8,148 nt of DNA, taken from the NCBI GenBank assembly GCA_038232215.1, contig JBBSIG010000112.1:1-8148 (forward strand). Reading direction: 5' to 3'. This DNA is from JBBSIG01 sp038232215 (GTDB lineage: Bacteria > Actinomycetota > Thermoleophilia > Gaiellales > Gaiellaceae). Below the pieces are notes generated by a model that made no database searches, was not told the origin of the DNA, and was given only the letters and a program-made list of their open reading frames with translations. Positions 5,424 to 8,148 of this stretch are shown piece after piece. The position numbers and the translations under genes are program-made. Position 1 is the first letter of the stretch. Each line of letters begins with the position of its first letter.

Positions 5424-7244
5424 ATGTGCGGGATCCTGGGACTCGCCGGAGCCGGGCCGGTCGAGCCCGGGCGCCTCGACGCCGTCGACCTGATGCGGCA
5501 CCGCGGGCCGGACGGCGAGGGCCGCTTCGTCGCCGGCGGAATCGGGCTGGCTATGCGGCGGCTCGCGATCATCGACCTCGAGACGGGCGAGCAGCCCGCG
5601 TCGAACGAGGTGGGCGACGTCACGGCGGTCGTCAACGGCGAGATCTACAACTACCGCGAGCTGCGGGCGGAGCTCCTGGCGGCCGGTCACCGCTTCCGCG
5701 GCGAGGGCGACGTCGAGGTCGTCCCCCACCTGTACGAGGAGCACGGCGACGCGTTCGTCGAGCGGTTGCGCGGCATGTTCGCGCTCGCCCTGTACGACGA
5801 GCGGCGCGACCGGCTCCTGCTCGCGCGGGACCGCCTCGGGATCAAGCCGCTCTACCTGGCCGAGATCGACGGCGCGCTCGCTTTCGCCTCCGAGCTGGCG
5901 CCGCTCCTCGCGCTCGGCGCCTGCGACCGTCCCGACGGCCCGGCCCTCGCGGACTACCTCGCGCTCGGCTACGTGACGGGTGAGGCGACGGGTCTCGCGG
6001 GCATCCGGAGACTCCTGCCCGGACGGCTCCTGAGCCGCGAGCACGGGCGCACGTCCGAGCGCGAGTACTGGAGGCCGGAGCCCCCGCCGCCGGGGGGACG
6101 CGACGTCGAGTCCACGCTCTCGGAGGCGGTACGGCTCCACCTCCGCTCCGACGTGCCGCTCGCGGTCCTGCTCTCGGGCGGCCTCGACTCGAGCCTGCTC
6201 GCCGCCCTCGCCGCCGCCGAGCTCGACGAGCCGCTGCGCACCTTCTCCGTCGGGTTCGCCGACGCCGAGTACGACGAGCGCGGCCCCGCGCGCGTCGTCG
6301 CCGAGGCGATCGGCAGCCGCCACGAGGAGCTGCTCGTGGAGACGGCGCTCGCGGACGACCTGCCCGCGATCGCCGTCTCGCTGGAGCAGCCGCTCGCCGA
6401 CCCCGCCGCGATCCCGCTCCACTACCTCTGCCGGGCGGTGGCCTCCGAGGTGAAGGTGGCGCTGGCCGGAGACGGCGGCGACGAGGTCTTCGGCGGCTAC
6501 TCGCGCTACGCCTGGGACGCTCGCGCGGCGCGCCTCGGGCGTCTCCTTCCGACCGGCCTGCTCGCGCGGGCGCTCGCCCGTCTGCCGCACGGCTCAGGCC
6601 GCAAGGACGTCGTGCGGCGGGCCGCCAAGCTCCTCCGGCACGCGGCCAAGCCGGAAGCGGAGCGCTACTTCTCGTGGTTCTCGCTCCTGCCGGACGACGG
6701 CGTGGCGCCTGCGGACGCGTTCGCGCGACTCTTCGACGAGGCACCGGCCGGCCTCACCCCGCTCGGTCGCCTGCAACACGTCGACCTTCGCTCCATGCTC
6801 GCCGACGACCTGATGCTGAAGGCGGACAAGCTCAGCATGGCGCACTCCCTCGAGCTCCGCGTGCCCTTCCTCGACCACGAGGTCGTCCGGACGGGGCTCT
6901 TCGCACCCGACAGCGACAAGGTGCGCGGCGTCAGGACGAAGGTGGCGCTCCGGCGTCTCGTCGCCCAGCGGCTGCCCGCGGCGATCGCACGCCGCCCCAA
7001 GCAGGGCTTCGACGTCCCGATCGACCGCTGGCTGCGCGGCGAGCTCCGCGACCTCGCGGGCGACGCGTTCTCGCAGCTCGACGGCCTCGCCGACGAGGGC
7101 GCCGCCCGCCGGCTGCTCGACCGGCACGCCTCGGGCAAGACGGACGCGGGACCGCAGCTCTACGCGCTCCTGATGCTGGCGCTCTGGCGCTCGGGTCTCC
7201 GCCGGCCGCGTGCGGAGCCGCTCGCCGCCTCCGCGCGGGCGTGA
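5424..7244 (+). CDS. asnB: asparagine synthase (glutamine-hydrolysing)
   Basis: A 606-residue class B asparagine synthetase with both domains complete. It hydrolyses glutamine and uses ATP to amidate aspartate, or in polysaccharide loci sometimes another carboxylate. The N-terminal glutaminase domain starts MCGILGLAG, with Cys2 the nucleophile exposed after Met removal, then HRGPDGEG (26-33), VNGEIYNY (70-77) and LLARDRLGIKPLYL. The synthetase domain has the ATP PP-loop SGGLDSS (251-257), GDGGDEVFGGYSRY from residue 349, then LMLKADKLSMAHSLELRVPF and RRPKQGFDVPIDRWL. The start at 5424 is fixed by the catalytic Cys; an in-frame GTG at 5385 would bury it and is rejected. A TACCAT box lies just upstream. 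It overlaps the deacetylase gene. Whether it makes asparagine or amidates a uronic acid in this glycan cannot be decided from sequence alone. Confidence 0.95.
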   Translation: MCGILGLAGAGPVEPGRLDAVDLMRHRGPDGEGRFVAGGIGLAMRRLAIIDLETGEQPASNEVGDVTAVVNGEIYNYRELRAELLAAGHRFRGEGDVEVVPHLYEEHGDAFVERLRGMFALALYDERRDRLLLARDRLGIKPLYLAEIDGALAFASELAPLLALGACDRPDGPALADYLALGYVTGEATGLAGIRRLLPGRLLSREHGRTSEREYWRPEPPPPGGRDVESTLSEAVRLHLRSDVPLAVLLSGGLDSSLLAALAAAELDEPLRTFSVGFADAEYDERGPARVVAEAIGSRHEELLVETALADDLPAIAVSLEQPLADPAAIPLHYLCRAVASEVKVALAGDGGDEVFGGYSRYAWDARAARLGRLLPTGLLARALARLPHGSGRKDVVRRAAKLLRHAAKPEAERYFSWFSLLPDDGVAPADAFARLFDEAPAGLTPLGRLQHVDLRSMLADDLMLKADKLSMAHSLELRVPFLDHEVVRTGLFAPDSDKVRGVRTKVALRRLVAQRLPAAIARRPKQGFDVPIDRWLRGELRDLAGDAFSQLDGLADEGAARRLLDRHASGKTDAGPQLYALLMLALWRSGLRRPRAEPLAASARA

Positions 7245-8044
7245 TGATCGAGACGGCCCGCGAGCTCGAGGCGAGCCGGCCGCTGCCGGCGCGCCTGCGC
7301 GGCCTCGCCCGCCGGGCGGCGCTGGCGGGGCTGGGGCTCCTGCCCCGTCCGCTGCGCCCGGGCCTCCGCATCGTCCACTACCACTACGTCTTCGACGACG
7401 AGCGGGAGGGTTTCGCCCGGCAGCTCGGCTTCCTCGCCCGGGAGCGCGAGCCCGTCTCGCTGACGGAGGCGGTGACACGGCTGCGAGCGGGCCGCGTCTC
7501 CGGGCGCGAGATCGTGGTCACCTTCGACGACGGCTTCCGGAATCAGCTCCGAAACGCCGCTCCGCTGCTGCGCGAGCACGGGTTCAGAGCCTGCTTCTTC
7601 CTCGTCACCGAGCTCGTGTCCGCAGCGCCCGCCGACGTGCGGCGGATCTGCCGCGAGCGTCTGCACCTGCCGAAGCCGGTCGAGCCGCTCACGTGGGACG
7701 ACGCCGGCGAGCTGCTCGAGCTCGGCCACGAGATCGGCTCGCACACGCGGACCCACCCCGACCTCGCCGCCCTCGGGCCCGCCGAGCTCGACGGGGAGCT
7801 GCGCGGCTCGCGCGAGGAGATCGAGCGGCGTCTCGGCCTGTCGCCCGCGCACGCGAGCGCCCCCTACGGCGACCGCGCGCGTTTCTCGCCGGCGGTGGCG
7901 GCGGCGGCCCGCGCAGCGGGCTACACGAGCTGCGCGACCGCGCAGCGCGGCGTCAACACCGAGGCGGCCGATCCCTTCGCGCTCCGCCGGGACCACCTCG
8001 TCGCCGGCTGGCCGATCGCCGACCTTCGCTTCTTCCTCGCGTGA
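7244..8044 (+). CDS. polysaccharide deacetylase family protein (CE4, NodB homology)
   Basis: A 266-residue protein with the carbohydrate esterase 4 (NodB) fold, which removes N- or O-acetyl groups from sugars with a metal ion. Motif 1 is VVTFDDGFRNQ, with D95 and D96 in TFDDG, and FRACFFLV follows. Motif 2 is SHTRTHPDL, with metal ligands H167 and H171. APYGDRARF (206-214) fills the motif 3 position, where classical enzymes have an Arg before Pro-Tyr; here that Arg is absent, as in some short CE4 subfamilies. There is no convincing signal peptide or membrane helix, so it may act in the cytoplasm on lipid-linked or nucleotide-sugar intermediates. ATG 7244 overlaps the asnB stop by one base; GTG 7241 is an alternative that adds one residue and forms the same GTGA overlap seen at other junctions. 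The substrate might be an N-acetylated sugar of this locus, which is only inferred. Confidence 0.88.
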   Translation: MIETARELEASRPLPARLRGLARRAALAGLGLLPRPLRPGLRIVHYHYVFDDEREGFARQLGFLAREREPVSLTEAVTRLRAGRVSGREIVVTFDDGFRNQLRNAAPLLREHGFRACFFLVTELVSAAPADVRRICRERLHLPKPVEPLTWDDAGELLELGHEIGSHTRTHPDLAALGPAELDGELRGSREEIERRLGLSPAHASAPYGDRARFSPAVAAAARAAGYTSCATAQRGVNTEAADPFALRRDHLVAGWPIADLRFFLA

Positions 8045-8148
8045 GGATCGTCGTCCTCACGCGGAACCCGGCCGGGATCGCGTCGCGCTTCCTGGCCCGC
8101 CGGAGCGTGGAGGTCGAGCTGGTGCTGCTCGACGAGGGCGCGCCAGGG
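8041..8148 (+). CDS. start of a further gene, possibly formyltransferase-type (3' partial)
   Basis: A GTG at 8041 overlaps the deacetylase stop as GTGA and opens a frame that runs to the window edge. The 36 visible residues begin VRIVVLTRNPAGIASRFLA and continue to VELVLLDEG. This beta-strand, loop, helix, beta-strand pattern suits the N-terminus of a formyltransferase (Formyl_trans_N) or another Rossmann-like enzyme. The catalytic Asn-His-Asp region of formyltransferases would lie beyond the edge, so the family is only a guess. The overlap and coding-like composition make a real gene likely. Confidence 0.6.
   Translation, partial: MRIVVLTRNPAGIASRFLARRSVEVELVLLDEGAPG

Noticed and set aside
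5248..5493. Small plus-strand open frame starting in the repeat region
   Set aside because: Its first part is translated repeat sequence and the rest overlaps asnB in another frame; no ribosome binding site or family match.
5211..6590. 459-codon minus-strand open frame opposite asnB
   Set aside because: It is antisense to a complete, well-conserved asnB. Long stop-free antisense frames are expected at this GC content, and it shows no domain.

Overview
The window looks like part of a surface-polysaccharide (exopolysaccharide, capsule or cell-wall glycan) biosynthesis locus from a very GC-rich bacterium. Nearly every third codon position is G or C, GTG starts are common, genes overlap by a few bases, and several starts lack a Shine-Dalgarno but follow a TANNNT box. 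This is typical of Actinobacteria. The style and intergenic repeats fit the deep-branching, Thermoleophilia-type lineages, but that is an inference: there is no rRNA or marker gene here.

Layout. A glycosyltransferase family 2 (GT2) membrane enzyme enters from the left edge (1-807, N-terminus missing). It converges on a class I SAM-dependent methyltransferase on the minus strand (941-1639), with a strong GC hairpin between them. A 49-base divergent spacer follows, holding a TANNNT box for each direction. Then comes a tight plus-strand operon: an ArnC/GtrB-like GT2 (1689-2621), a WecD-like GNAT sugar N-acetyltransferase (about 2608-3309), a clear WecE/RffA sugar aminotransferase (3306-4433) and a second methyltransferase (4430-5182). 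A 241-base spacer with palindromes and three copies of a short direct repeat separates this from a second overlapping set: glutamine-hydrolysing asparagine synthase (5424-7244), a polysaccharide deacetylase (7244-8044) and the first 36 codons of another gene (8041 to the edge), possibly a formyltransferase-type protein.

How they work together. WecE and WecD are consecutive steps in enterobacteria: amination of dTDP-4-keto-6-deoxyglucose to dTDP-Fuc4N, then acetyl-CoA-dependent N-acetylation to dTDP-Fuc4NAc. Their adjacency with a 4-base overlap suggests the cell makes a 4-acetamido-4,6-dideoxy-galactose-type nucleotide sugar. The GT2 proteins probably load sugars onto a polyprenyl phosphate at the membrane. 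The methyltransferases, deacetylase and amidotransferase could tailor the glycan. RmlA/RmlB, which supply the precursor, and a dedicated Fuc4NAc transferase are not in the window.

I did not find a wholly new system. The points most worth checking are the probable CTG start of the wecD-like gene, the repeated GTGA stop/start overlaps, the repeat cluster at 5241-5368 with its alternative pairings, and the leaderless-type divergent promoters.
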